Assembly (NCBI RefSeq): GCF_016827605.1 | Contig: NZ_JAEPJQ010000006.1 | Coordinates: forward strand, 186,001 to 250,000 | DNA from: Hyunsoonleella ulvae | GTDB lineage: Bacteria; Bacteroidota; Bacteroidia; Flavobacteriales; Flavobacteriaceae | Length of the DNA stretch: 64,000 nt | Direction of reading: 5' to 3' | Shown: positions 45,875 to 54,034 of the stretch, one piece after another | Position numbering within the stretch: position 1 is the stretch's first letter | Layout of the letters: every line of letters begins with the position of its first letter | Notes under the pieces: model-generated | What the model was told of the DNA's origin: nothing | Databases searched by the model: none | Seen by the model: the letters and a program-made list of their open reading frames with translations, nothing else | Position numbers and translations under genes: made by a program

Positions 45875-45989
45875 AAAAGACACGAAAAAATTAAAAAATT
45901 AACAGAAAATAATTGAGATGGTTACATCTTTACAATCTAATTATACTTTTTTTGTGTGTGATTTTAGTTTGTTTTCCTCTTAAAAACCT

Positions 45990-46019
45990 TTGCCACTGTG
46001 AGATTATTAAGTATTTTTG
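45990..46019 (+). promoter_or_regulatory. Promoter of the octaheme gene
   Basis: TTG (45990-45992), 19-base spacer, TATTTTTG (46012-46019), which matches TAnnTTTG fully. The leader to the ATG at 46066 is about 40 bases. Confidence 0.6.
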
Positions 46020-46065
46020 GTCATTCACTATTTTATATCACTTTAAAATTTTATAGCCCTTACTT

Positions 46066-48306
46066 ATGCGTTGGATAGTTTTGATTTTAACATTTTCATT
46101 GTTTTTGTCTTGCAAGAATGGTAAATCAGAATATATTGACACACAGAGTTTTACTAAAAAAAAGATTATTTCTACGCACTTAATTCCAGATGAACATTTT
46201 TTAGGAGATGAAGCATGTGCAAGTTGTCATAAGGCGCAATTTAAGGATTGGAAAGGATCGCACCACGATAAAGCCATGCAGGTTGCCAATGATACAACAG
46301 TACTGGGGAATTTTAACAACACTGTTTACAAAAGCCAGGGTATTACTTCTAGGTTTTTTAAAAAAGAAGGAGGTTATTATGTAAATACTGAGGGTAGGGA
46401 TGGCATGTATCATGATTTTAAAATTGAATATACCTTTGGCGTTGAACCTTTACAGCAGTATATCGTTAAATTTCCAGATGGACATTATCAATGTTTGCGA
46501 ACAGCTTGGGATACTGAAAAAGAAGAATGGTTCGATTTGTATCCAGATTTTAAAGTGGTACACTCCGAATGGTTGCACTGGTCCCGTGGTGGTTTAAACT
46601 GGAATAATATGTGTGCCGATTGCCACTCCACTAATGTTAGAAAAAACTATGATTTAGAGAACCATGCTTACAACACAAAATATGCTCTAATTAATGTAAG
46701 CTGTGAAACGTGTCATGGACCAGGCAAAACTCATGTTGATAACGTGACTACATTAGGGGATAGGTATAAGCCAAAAGGAGATTTAAAAATGACATTTGCA
46801 ACATCTCCAAAAACATTAGTAGACGAGTGTGCAAGATGCCATGCTAGAAGAGAACAATACTCAGAGTTTTATAATTTTGAAGGCACTTTTTTAGACCATT
46901 ATTTTCCGCAGTTAATAGCCAATGGATTATATCATCCTGATGGACAAATTTTGGATGAGGTTTATGTGTATGGATCGTTTCTTCAAAGTAAAATGTATCA
47001 GAATAACGTAACGTGTACCAACTGCCATAATCCACATTCTTTAGAATTAAAGTTTCAAGGTAATCTATTATGTGCCCAATGCCATGAACCCAAAACATAC
47101 GATGTACCTACTCACCATTTTCATCAAGAAGGTTCAGAAGGTGCAAAGTGCATCAATTGCCATATGTCGGGAAAGACCTATATGGGTAATGATTACAGAA
47201 GAGACCATAGTTTTAGAATACCCCGCCCAGATTTAAGCTTAAAATATGGCACACCTAACGCTTGTACTCAATGCCATACAGATAAAGATGATGAATGGGC
47301 ATTGGCAAATTACAAGAAATCGCATGGTACTCCTAAAAACAAACATTTTTCCGAGTTGTTGGCACCAGCGCTTACAGGTGATGTTCATGGTTTTGAGAAA
47401 CTATTGGAATTATCAAAAGACACTATTTATCCAGAAATAGCTAGGGCATCTGCCGTAAGGGCAATGCCTAATTATCTAGATGAAACAGTTGTAGAAAATA
47501 TGCTAGCCTTTTTAGATGATGATTCGCCACTAGTTCGAGGTGCAACTATCGATGCGTTTAGCGATATCAATTCTGGCGACTATATTAACTACTTCTTGCC
47601 TCTTCTTAGAGATGAAAAGCGCACGGTTAGGGTAAAAGCATTTTTGGCAATTGCTAGTCTTAACGAATTTCAATTACCAGAGGCGTATAGAGAGATTTAT
47701 AAAGAGGTTAAAAAAGAGTTTGAAACCCATTTAGATGTTACCTCAGACTTTTCAGGAGGAAGAGCAAAAAAGGCGCTTTATTTTCTTAAACAGGGAGATG
47801 TGGAAAATGCTATAAAATGGTATGAAAAAGCCTTGGAGATTGATAGTATGAATAATATGATTCGCACTAATCTTGCCAATTTATACTATAGAAATAAAGC
47901 TATTTTAAAAGCAGAAGAAGCCTTTAAAACGATTATTCAGCAAGAACCAAATTTTGCGCAGACCTATTATTCCTATGCATTGTTATTAGCGGAGCAAAAC
48001 AGGACAGATGAGGCGATAACTCAAATGAAATTAGCGATAAAGCACATGCCTGATAATGTAAGGTTTTATTATAATTTAAGCTTGCTTTATGATAAAGTGG
48101 GTAAGTTAAAGAACGCTGAGGATATCGCAGTAAAAGGCTTAAAACTAGATCCCAATAACGAAGGATTACTATATGTTATGGCTTATGTTTTTCAAAAGCA
48201 GGGTAATTTTGATAAGGCAAGAAATACAGCATCAAAGTTGGTAGAGTTGTATCCCAGAAACCCACAATATCGAAGGTTTTTACAACAATTGAATACTTCT
48301 CGATAA
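46066..48306 (+). CDS. Octaheme cytochrome lipoprotein with HEAT and TPR repeats
   Basis: A 746-residue lipoprotein (lipobox FLSC, Cys16). Eight CXXCH motifs bind heme: C51ASCH55, then CADCH, CETCH, CARCH, CTNCH, CAQCH, CINCH and CTQCH, the last near residue 400. Residues about 440-540 form HEAT-type repeats (EIARASAVRAMPNYLDE, SPLVRGATIDAFSD), and about 560-745 form several TPR units (YALLLAEQNRTDEAITQM). It probably acts in periplasmic electron transfer or as a reductase; the substrate is unknown. Related multiheme-TPR proteins occur in Bacteroidota and Planctomycetes. Single gene with its own promoter. Confidence 0.88.
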   Translation: MRWIVLILTFSLFLSCKNGKSEYIDTQSFTKKKIISTHLIPDEHFLGDEACASCHKAQFKDWKGSHHDKAMQVANDTTVLGNFNNTVYKSQGITSRFFKKEGGYYVNTEGRDGMYHDFKIEYTFGVEPLQQYIVKFPDGHYQCLRTAWDTEKEEWFDLYPDFKVVHSEWLHWSRGGLNWNNMCADCHSTNVRKNYDLENHAYNTKYALINVSCETCHGPGKTHVDNVTTLGDRYKPKGDLKMTFATSPKTLVDECARCHARREQYSEFYNFEGTFLDHYFPQLIANGLYHPDGQILDEVYVYGSFLQSKMYQNNVTCTNCHNPHSLELKFQGNLLCAQCHEPKTYDVPTHHFHQEGSEGAKCINCHMSGKTYMGNDYRRDHSFRIPRPDLSLKYGTPNACTQCHTDKDDEWALANYKKSHGTPKNKHFSELLAPALTGDVHGFEKLLELSKDTIYPEIARASAVRAMPNYLDETVVENMLAFLDDDSPLVRGATIDAFSDINSGDYINYFLPLLRDEKRTVRVKAFLAIASLNEFQLPEAYREIYKEVKKEFETHLDVTSDFSGGRAKKALYFLKQGDVENAIKWYEKALEIDSMNNMIRTNLANLYYRNKAILKAEEAFKTIIQQEPNFAQTYYSYALLLAEQNRTDEAITQMKLAIKHMPDNVRFYYNLSLLYDKVGKLKNAEDIAVKGLKLDPNNEGLLYVMAYVFQKQGNFDKARNTASKLVELYPRNPQYRRFLQQLNTSR

Positions 48307-48337
48307 ATAAAAAACTCAAACCAGATTTGATTTGAGT
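48305..48337 (-). terminator. Terminator after tRNA-Leu
   Basis: On the minus strand, ACTCAAATC pairs with GGTTTGAGT (nine pairs, one wobble, six-base loop) and a run of T follows (48314-48305). It lies 35 bases after the tRNA-Leu and just past the stop of the convergent octaheme gene. Confidence 0.75.
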
Positions 48338-48371
48338 GCGTTTCAGGTTTAAAAGTAATTTTTTATCGAAG

Positions 48372-48455
48372 TGCACACGAGAAGATTCGAACTTCCACGT
48401 CCATAAGGACACTGCCCCCTCAAGGCAGCGCGTCTACCAATTCCGCCACGTGTGC
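48372..48455 (-). tRNA. tRNA-Leu (GAG)
   Basis: Reverse-complement sequence folds as a tRNA with 7-base acceptor stem GCACACG/CGTGTGC, anticodon stem CTGCC/GGCAG around loop TTGAGGG (anticodon GAG), a long variable arm as expected for leucine, and TTCGAAT in the T loop. The discriminator is A; CCA is not encoded. It follows tRNA-Lys on the same strand. Confidence 0.95.
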
Positions 48456-48477
48456 TTTTTTTGAGGTATGCTAAAAT

Positions 48478-48511
48478 AAAAAAAGTTAAGCGATAATGCT
48501 TAACTTTTTTT
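48478..48511 (-). terminator. Terminator between tRNA-Lys and tRNA-Leu
   Basis: Stem AGTTAAGC/GCTTAACT with a six-base loop, flanked by seven A and seven T, so it could work on both strands. It begins two bases after tRNA-Lys, implying that much of the tRNA-Lys transcript ends before tRNA-Leu. Confidence 0.88.
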
Positions 48512-48512
48512 G

Positions 48513-48585
48513 TGACCGGGCTGGGGCTCGAACCCAGGACCCTCTCCTTAAAAGGGAGATGCTCTACCAACTGAGCTACCCGGTC
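48513..48585 (-). tRNA. tRNA-Lys (TTT)
   Basis: Reverse-complement sequence shows acceptor stem GACCGGG/CCCGGTC, D-arm GCTCAGTTGGTAGAGC, anticodon stem TCTCC/GGAGA around CTTTTAA (anticodon TTT), and T-arm GGGTTCGAGCCC. 73 bases, discriminator A, no encoded CCA. Confidence 0.96.
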
Positions 48586-48726
48586 TTACTAAAACAAAAT
48601 ATCCTTGTTGTTAGCGGGTGCAAATATATAATGTTTAATTAATAAAACAATGCTTTTTTTATATAATTTTTCGTTTTTTTGTGTCTCAATTATCTATGTT
48701 TTTAATAATCAATTACAAGCACTAAA

Positions 48727-49248
48727 ATGATCATAGTTTTATTAGGATATATGGGGTCGGGAAAGTCCTCAGTTGGGAGAATTTTATCAAAAAAATTAAA
48801 CTACAATTTAATTGATTTAGACGATTACATAGAAGAAAAGGAAAATGCTACCGTAAAAGAAATTTTTAAAACCAAAGGAGAAATCTATTTTAGAAAAAAA
48901 GAAACAGAACATTTAAAAGACTTACTTAAACTTGAAGATAATACTGTTTTGGCCTTAGGAGGAGGAACACCATGTTTTGCTGGTAATATGGAAGCGATTT
49001 TAGCTTCAAACAATGCTGTTTCAATATACTTAAAAGGGTCTTTACCGTTTCTTTCTAAAAAACTCTTTAAGAAAAAGGCTAAGCGTCCTTTAATTGCTCA
49101 CATAGAAACCGAAGAGTTAATGACCGAGTTTATAGGTAAACATCTTTTTGAGCGTTCGCAATTTTATAGTCAGGCAGAGCATCATATCATTACAGATGAT
49201 AAAACAAAGCCAGAGATTGTTGAGGATATTGTTCTGGAACTATTCTAA
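48727..49248 (+). CDS. aroK: Shikimate kinase
   Basis: A 173-residue kinase of the shikimate pathway for aromatic amino acids: P-loop GYMGSGKSSVGR, shikimate-binding DLDDYIE (residues about 32-38), IYFRKKE with the conserved arginine, and the second substrate loop ALGGGTPC. Length matches AroK. Its last nine bases overlap the convergent phosphoribosyltransferase gene. Confidence 0.96.
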   Translation: MIIVLLGYMGSGKSSVGRILSKKLNYNLIDLDDYIEEKENATVKEIFKTKGEIYFRKKETEHLKDLLKLEDNTVLALGGGTPCFAGNMEAILASNNAVSIYLKGSLPFLSKKLFKKKAKRPLIAHIETEELMTEFIGKHLFERSQFYSQAEHHIITDDKTKPEIVEDIVLELF

Positions 49249-49743
49249 AACAACTTGATTATTCTTTCCAGTTAAGTTTACTTCCACATGCTCATGCAAA
49301 GAAGTAGATAAAGAGATGCCTTTAAAATCTGCCTTTACAGGATATTTTTTATGGTTTCTGTTTACTAAAATAGCGGTTTTAAATTTTTTTAGAGGCACAT
49401 TTAAAAAATGTTTTACACCATAAATTAGTGTGGTTCCTGAATTTAAAACATCATCTACCAAAACGATGGATTTGTTAATGTATTCCTCTGGCTTTAAAGA
49501 TGTGGTTATGGGGGCTAGAGGGTTTTCTTTGTTAATAGTAACTTTACACAGTATAGGTGTAATATCAGAGATTTTTTCTAGGGTAGATTTTAACTTTTTA
49601 GCCAATATAGAGCCATTATTACCTATACCAGCAATTATCACTTCTTTTTCATCTACATTGGTTTCATATATTTGAAAAGCAATACGCCTTATTTTATGCT
49701 GGATTTCTTTATGATTTAAAATAATATTATTTTTTACTTCCAT
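49240..49743 (-). CDS. PRTase-fold phosphoribosyltransferase (PyrR-like)
   Basis: A 167-residue protein of the phosphoribosyltransferase fold. The PRPP-binding loop is IVLVDDVLNSGTTLIYG, and GNNGSILAKKL resembles the pyrophosphate loop. It resembles PyrR-like or hypoxanthine-type enzymes, but no base specificity can be read. Start at 49743 (MEVKNNIILN) is preferred over four codons upstream. Three-prime end overlaps aroK by nine bases. The S4-domain gene lies 27 bases upstream on the same strand. Confidence 0.85.
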   Translation of the reverse strand: MEVKNNIILNHKEIQHKIRRIAFQIYETNVDEKEVIIAGIGNNGSILAKKLKSTLEKISDITPILCKVTINKENPLAPITTSLKPEEYINKSIVLVDDVLNSGTTLIYGVKHFLNVPLKKFKTAILVNRNHKKYPVKADFKGISLSTSLHEHVEVNLTGKNNQVVLE

Positions 49744-49770
49744 AATAATAGTCACTATTTAACAACTAAA

Positions 49771-50142
49771 TTAATCATTTTCGGCATTAAAATCATCAAT
49801 GTCTCTTCTATCTTTTTTTGTTGGTCTACCAGTTCCTTTCTTTCTATAGTAATCTTTAGAGTATTTGAGTAATTCTTGGGCCTCAAATTCAGTTTTTGGT
49901 GTTGTGTCTACCCTGTAAATATCAACAAGTTTGGCAGACACCCTGTTGGGAGGAATGTCGTTAACCGTTAATTGATAATTGATTTGATTTTTGCGTAAAG
50001 AAATTTTATCAGTAGCATAAACCTCACGGCTAGGTTTAACCACTGTACCGTTAACCCTAACATGCCCTTTTTTACAAGCGGTAGAGGCTAAAGTTCTTGT
50101 TTTGTAGTACCTAACACACCATAAATATTTGTCTAAACGCAT
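49771..50142 (-). CDS. S4 RNA-binding protein, Hsp15-like
   Basis: A 123-residue RNA-binding protein. The S4 domain is at residues 1-60 (MRLDKYLWCVRYYKTRTLASTACKKGHVRVNG, given here in parts: RLDKYLW, TRTLAS, GHVRVNG), and the C-terminus is basic (RKKGTGRPTKKDRRD). This is the Hsp15/HslR pattern; that protein rescues stalled 50S subunits with peptidyl-tRNA in E. coli. Upstream of and on the same strand as the phosphoribosyltransferase gene. Confidence 0.92.
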   Translation of the reverse strand: MRLDKYLWCVRYYKTRTLASTACKKGHVRVNGTVVKPSREVYATDKISLRKNQINYQLTVNDIPPNRVSAKLVDIYRVDTTPKTEFEAQELLKYSKDYYRKKGTGRPTKKDRRDIDDFNAEND

Positions 50143-50165
50143 CTTACAGGTTTATATGCGAAGAT

Positions 50166-50208
50166 AACAAAGAGAATTAAGAAAAAAATTTTCTTAGTTC
50201 TCTTTGTT
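50166..50208. other. Long hairpin, 20-base-pair stem
   Basis: Arms 50166-50185 and 50189-50208 are complementary over 20 positions with a single wobble, closed by three A. It lies between the beta/gamma-crystallin lipoprotein gene and the S4 gene, both minus strand. It lacks a clear T-tract, so it may end the upstream transcript or act as a processing or stability element. Confidence 0.7.
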
Positions 50209-50225
50209 TAATATTTCATGTAGAA

Positions 50226-51053
50226 TTAATATGTTAGCTTAACAGAACTGATGTCATCGTTCCATGTTCGTCTCCAGGTCATTCTATAGTCATGTAAATT
50301 AGCTATTACTAAAGGATTTATTGTAGTTCTAGCATCAATAACAAGAGACCTACCTCCATAGTAACTATGCTCATAAAAGCGAGCTAAACAATCTTTTACT
50401 TTCAGTGAACTCATTTTATCATTTGGATTATTTCCAAATGGAGCATTGCTGAAACAAACTGTTACAGAATTAGTTTGGTGAACAGTCCAATTGGCACTGC
50501 TGTTAAAATGTTTTAGACGATTTTCATTGTCAACATATCTGAAGTAACAAGCGCTGCTACCACCATAACCATTAATATCATTATCAGTCCACCAATAGAT
50601 TTTACTATTATAATTGCTATTGGTAAATATTTCTAGCGAGGTAGGATCGTCATAAGGAGTAGTGTAACTATTGGATTTTCCGGATAACGATTTTTTAGTT
50701 TTTGCTAGGTAACTAGAAAACTCATTATCGTTTTCAAAGAGAATATAATTATCTTTATTTATCATATAACTAATTAAAGTTTCACTTTTTTCATCTAATT
50801 CTTTAATGAAATCGAAAGACGCATCTTTTATTGGGATGATTTGTTCTGTCTGATTTTTGTTTTCGACATTCGTATTTATTTTAAATTTTAAAGTGTAAGT
50901 CTGGTTTTTGTAATAAAAATTTAAAGGAGCTATTTCATTATCTTCATTAGAAATTAGTTGATCTTCCTTTGGAGTTAATTCATCTGATTCTGTTACGCAT
51001 GATAAGATAACACCAAAAATTAATAGGTAAAATAATAATTTGAGATTTTTCAT
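50226..51053 (-). CDS. Lipoprotein with C-terminal beta/gamma-crystallin-like domain
   Basis: A 275-residue lipoprotein (lipobox ILSC, Cys19). The middle part is not recognised. The last 60 residues read as a Greek-key beta/gamma-crystallin motif pair: RFYEHSYYGGRSLVI, then W264-N-D-D-I-S-S, where N265-D266-D267-I268-S269-S270 fits the calcium-binding pattern (N/D)(N/D)XX(S/T)S. Function unknown; a Ca-binding, stabilising domain on the cell surface is a reasonable guess. A possible peptidase-inhibitor-like fold cannot be excluded. Confidence 0.75.
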   Translation of the reverse strand: MKNLKLLFYLLIFGVILSCVTESDELTPKEDQLISNEDNEIAPLNFYYKNQTYTLKFKINTNVENKNQTEQIIPIKDASFDFIKELDEKSETLISYMINKDNYILFENDNEFSSYLAKTKKSLSGKSNSYTTPYDDPTSLEIFTNSNYNSKIYWWTDNDINGYGGSSACYFRYVDNENRLKHFNSSANWTVHQTNSVTVCFSNAPFGNNPNDKMSSLKVKDCLARFYEHSYYGGRSLVIDARTTINPLVIANLHDYRMTWRRTWNDDISSVKLTY

Positions 51054-51181
51054 ATATTTTAAATTAAAAATTATTACGTAAATATAGTATAAAGATTATA
51101 AAAAAAGTAATATTTTTATTATATTAAAGATTTTTTCTTTCTTTATTATATGTTAAATCTTTCTTTTTTAATTTAAAGTTT

Positions 51182-51213
51182 TTGATTTCGATTAAGATAT
51201 AGTCTTATCTTTG
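51182..51213 (+). promoter_or_regulatory. Promoter of the FKBP lipoprotein gene
   Basis: TTG (51182-51184), 21-base spacer, TATCTTTG (51206-51213), a full match to TAnnTTTG. The last base of the -7 box is the first base of a GTG that would be the most upstream possible start, which argues that the real start codon lies downstream. Confidence 0.65.
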
Positions 51214-51245
51214 TGGCTATAATTAATTTTAAGGAATTACTGATT

Positions 51246-52229
51246 TTGGATTATAAATTTTTCTTTTTTACAATATTTTTTCTTTTATTTTTAGTAGGAT
51301 GTAGTAGTGATGATAACAATGTAACAATTCCTGAGGTAATTCTAAGGGATAGAACGGAACAGCAAATTGCTGATAATGATTCTATTCAAAAATTTTTAAA
51401 GAGCCACTATTACAATAAAAGTGATTTTTTAAATAATCAAAATGCTAAGATTGCTGATTTGAAAATAGTAGAAGTAACAGATAGTGACAATATTGCTGAA
51501 GATGCAGATTCTCTTTTAATTAAAGCTGTAGAATCTAAAACTGTTACTTTTAGAAGTACAGAATACACCTTTTATACTTTAAGATTGAATACTGGAGGCG
51601 GAGAGAGTTTTACCAATTTCTCTGATAAAGTTAGAGTTATATACGAGGGAATGCTTTTAAATAAAACTATTTTTGATAATGCCGTAACACCTGTTGATTT
51701 TGATTTAGTTAGTGAGGATGGAGCCAGAGGAGATATTCCATTAAATGGATGGCAGAAAGTTCTTGTAGATTTTAAACCTGCCATGTCTTTTGTTGAGGAA
51801 GTTGATGGGACAGTTACCTATAATAATCATGGTTCTGGTGTTATGTTTTTACCGTCAGGGCTATCGTATTTTGCCGCGGCACCTTCGAACGATATTCCAG
51901 CGTACTCACCATTAATCTTCAAATTTGATTTATTACAATCAATTGAAACAGATTATGATGCCGATGGGGTGCCTTCTCATTTGGAAAAGTTTGTAACCAC
52001 TGGCGAATTTAACGATCAATTTATAGTACTTGAGGATGAAAATGAACTTGATGATGATACTGATGGAGATGGTACTCCAAATTTCATTGACATAGATGAT
52101 GATGGTGACGGAGTATTAACCATTAACGAAGATTTAGATAATGATGGAGATCCTACTAATGATGATACCGATGGTGATGGAGTTCCAAATTATTTAGATC
52201 CTGATGACGCTATTTCGAAATTAGACTAA
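51246..52229 (+). CDS. FKBP-type peptidyl-prolyl isomerase lipoprotein with TSP3-like calcium repeats
   Basis: A 327-residue lipoprotein: MDYKFFFFTIFFLLFLVGC signal, then an acidic linker. The FKBP-like region (about 80-230) contains GESFTNFSDKVRVIYEGML and GVMFLPSGLSYF. The C-terminal tail (about 240-325) is made of thrombospondin-type-3-like Asp-rich units (DTDGDGTPNFIDIDDDGDGV), expected to bind calcium. A longer GTG-started frame begins at 51213, but that codon sits in the promoter -7 box. The TTG at 51246 has AAGGA ten bases upstream and is preferred. Related FKBP lipoproteins are common in gliding flavobacteria, but that role is inference. Confidence 0.85.
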   Translation: MDYKFFFFTIFFLLFLVGCSSDDNNVTIPEVILRDRTEQQIADNDSIQKFLKSHYYNKSDFLNNQNAKIADLKIVEVTDSDNIAEDADSLLIKAVESKTVTFRSTEYTFYTLRLNTGGGESFTNFSDKVRVIYEGMLLNKTIFDNAVTPVDFDLVSEDGARGDIPLNGWQKVLVDFKPAMSFVEEVDGTVTYNNHGSGVMFLPSGLSYFAAAPSNDIPAYSPLIFKFDLLQSIETDYDADGVPSHLEKFVTTGEFNDQFIVLEDENELDDDTDGDGTPNFIDIDDDGDGVLTINEDLDNDGDPTNDDTDGDGVPNYLDPDDAISKLD

Positions 52230-52230
52230 C

Positions 52231-52261
52231 AAAAAAACTTACCAATCTGGTAAGTTTTTTT
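52231..52261 (+). terminator. Rho-independent terminator
   Basis: Stem ACTTACCA/TGGTAAGT with a three-base loop, with A-run before and T-run after, so it may work in both directions. It ends the FKBP gene and faces the convergent beta-barrel gene. Confidence 0.92.
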
Positions 52262-52283
52262 GTTTTATATAAATATAATTGCA

Positions 52284-52919
52284 TTATAATATTAAGGATA
52301 AACTTAAAATAAGTTGGTCTGGTCTAGTATCTAGTCTATCTTGGACATTTATATTATTGTTTTGAAGGAAAGTAGCTTCGTTGTTACTAAAGCCTCTTTC
52401 ATATCTTAGGTCAATTCCTAATTTTTTCAAATTAAACCCAATGCCAAAGTTTAGCCCAACAGAGAAATCATTTTCAATATTATTAATGGAGATGTTATCA
52501 AATTCTGAATCCAAGATATATTGAAATGATGGACCTCCAAATACACTTAAAGGACCTAATACCTTTACCCCAACAAGCACAGGCACATCTAGTTTACTCA
52601 TTTCAAAACTGTCGTTTCTGTAATCACTTTTAGTTCTGGTATAAACTAACTCAGGTCTTAAATATACTTCTTTACCTATTTTTCCAAAGATACCTACATG
52701 ATAGCCAATATTTCTATCTGGATTTTCAGCATTATTTTGAACAGCATCAAAATAGTTTCCATTTGCGTTATAGTTTAAACCTCCTTTTAAACCAAAGCCA
52801 GTTTGGGTTTGCGCATAGCTAGAAAGTGATAAAAGCAAAACTGCTGTAAGTAATAGAATGAGTTTTACTGTAGAAAATTGGTTGTTTAGTTCTCGTTGTA
52901 ATTCACTCGTACTTTTCAT
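52284..52919 (-). CDS. Outer-membrane beta-barrel protein
   Basis: A 211-residue exported protein: N-terminal hydrophobic segment VKLILLLTAVLLLSLSSYAQ, then strand pairs of the PorT/OMP-b-brl type (GFGLKGGLNYNANG, VYLRPELVYTRTKS, LSVFGGPSFQYIL, VGLNFGIGFNLKKLGIDLRYERG). It ends with a run of hydrophobic strand residues. The 16 residues before the hydrophobic segment are unusually long for a signal peptide; a start at the GTG just before KLILLL is possible. Same fold as the gene at 36292 but not adjacent. Function unknown. Confidence 0.82.
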   Translation of the reverse strand: MKSTSELQRELNNQFSTVKLILLLTAVLLLSLSSYAQTQTGFGLKGGLNYNANGNYFDAVQNNAENPDRNIGYHVGIFGKIGKEVYLRPELVYTRTKSDYRNDSFEMSKLDVPVLVGVKVLGPLSVFGGPSFQYILDSEFDNISINNIENDFSVGLNFGIGFNLKKLGIDLRYERGFSNNEATFLQNNNINVQDRLDTRPDQLILSLSLIL

Positions 52920-53000
52920 AATTATTCGTTTTTAGATTTGATGTCAAGTATAATATCAAAAACGTTGCCAAACGTTAAATATTTTAACAAACTAAAGATA

Positions 53001-53043
53001 AAAAATAAAAAAGGGTAATTTCTAACATTAAGAAATTACCCTT
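53001..53043 (-). terminator. Terminator of the transketolase operon
   Basis: Perfect 13-base-pair stem (53011-53023 with 53031-53043, seven-base loop) followed on the minus strand by a T-rich run (53010-53001). It lies 20 bases after the transketolase C-subunit stop. Confidence 0.92.
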
Positions 53044-53063
53044 ATCTATAATCAAAATATATG

Positions 53064-54017
53064 TTACTTCCTGTTGATAACAGTTTTAGCTTTTTCTACA
53101 ATAGTTGCACTGTTTAACCCATATTTTTCCATTAATTGTGCAGGGGTGCCAGACTCCCCAAAAGTATCATTAGTACCTACAAATTCTTGAGGTGTTGGAG
53201 TGTTAGTGGCTAACAATCTAGCAACACTCTCGCCTAATCCTCCAAGGATATTATGTTCTTCAGCAGTAACAATACATCCAGTTTTAGCTACAGATTCTAA
53301 AATAGCTGCATCGTCTAAAGGTTTAATGGTATGTATATTTATCACTTCAGCAGAAATTCCAGCTTCATTTAATACCTTTGATGCTTCTAAAGCTTCCCAA
53401 ACTAAATGTCCAGTAGCAACGATGGTTACATCAGTACCCTCAGTAAATTTAATAGCCTTACCTATTTCAAATTTTTGATCTGCTGGCGTAAAAATCGGCA
53501 CCGATGGGCGTCCAAAACGTAAATATACTGGACCCTGATGCTCTGCAATAGCGATAGTTGCAGCCTTGGTTTGGTTAAAATCACATGGGTTAATTACCGT
53601 CATTCCTGGTAACATTTTCATCAAACCAATATCTTCTAAAATTTGGTGTGTAGCCCCATCTTCTCCTAGAGTTAAGCCAGCATGAGAAGCACATATTTTT
53701 ACGTTCTTGCCAGAATAAGCAATAGATTGACGAATTTGGTCATAAACCCTTCCTGTAGAAAAGTTGGCAAAAGTTCCAGTAAACGGTATTTTACCACCAA
53801 TGGTTAAACCAGCAGCTATTCCCATCATATTAGCTTCTGCAATACCTATTTGGAAAAAACGATCTGGGTTTTCTTTAATAAATTCGTTCATTTTTAAAGA
53901 TCCAATAAGGTCTGCACAAAGCGCAACCACATTTGGGTTAGTCCTACCGAGTTCAGCCAAACCAGCTCCAAAACCACTTCTAGTATCTTTTTTTTCTGTA
54001 TATGTATATGTTTTCAT
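53064..54017 (-). CDS. Transketolase, C-terminal subunit
   Basis: A 317-residue half-transketolase holding the pyrimidine-binding and C-terminal domains: [20 protein letters not shown], the [14 protein letters not shown] block that contacts the cofactor, and [14 protein letters not shown]. Works with the N-terminal half encoded just upstream to move two-carbon units between sugar phosphates. Split transketolases are usual in many bacteria and archaea. Separated from its partner by 17 bases. Confidence 0.94.
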   Translation of the reverse strand: MKTYTYTEKKDTRSGFGAGLAELGRTNPNVVALCADLIGSLKMNEFIKENPDRFFQIGIAEANMMGIAAGLTIGGKIPFTGTFANFSTGRVYDQIRQSIAYSGKNVKICASHAGLTLGEDGATHQILEDIGLMKMLPGMTVINPCDFNQTKAATIAIAEHQGPVYLRFGRPSVPIFTPADQKFEIGKAIKFTEGTDVTIVATGHLVWEALEASKVLNEAGISAEVINIHTIKPLDDAAILESVAKTGCIVTAEEHNILGGLGESVARLLATNTPTPQEFVGTNDTFGESGTPAQLMEKYGLNSATIVEKAKTVINRK

Positions 54018-54034
54018 TTGTTTTTAGTAAGTGG

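Noticed and set aside
48176-48570. Minus-strand frames over the tRNA genes
   Set aside because: They run through tRNA-Leu and tRNA-Lys, whose cloverleaf structure is clear.
53764-54027. Plus-strand frame of 87 residues
   Set aside because: Antisense to the transketolase C subunit with no independent evidence.
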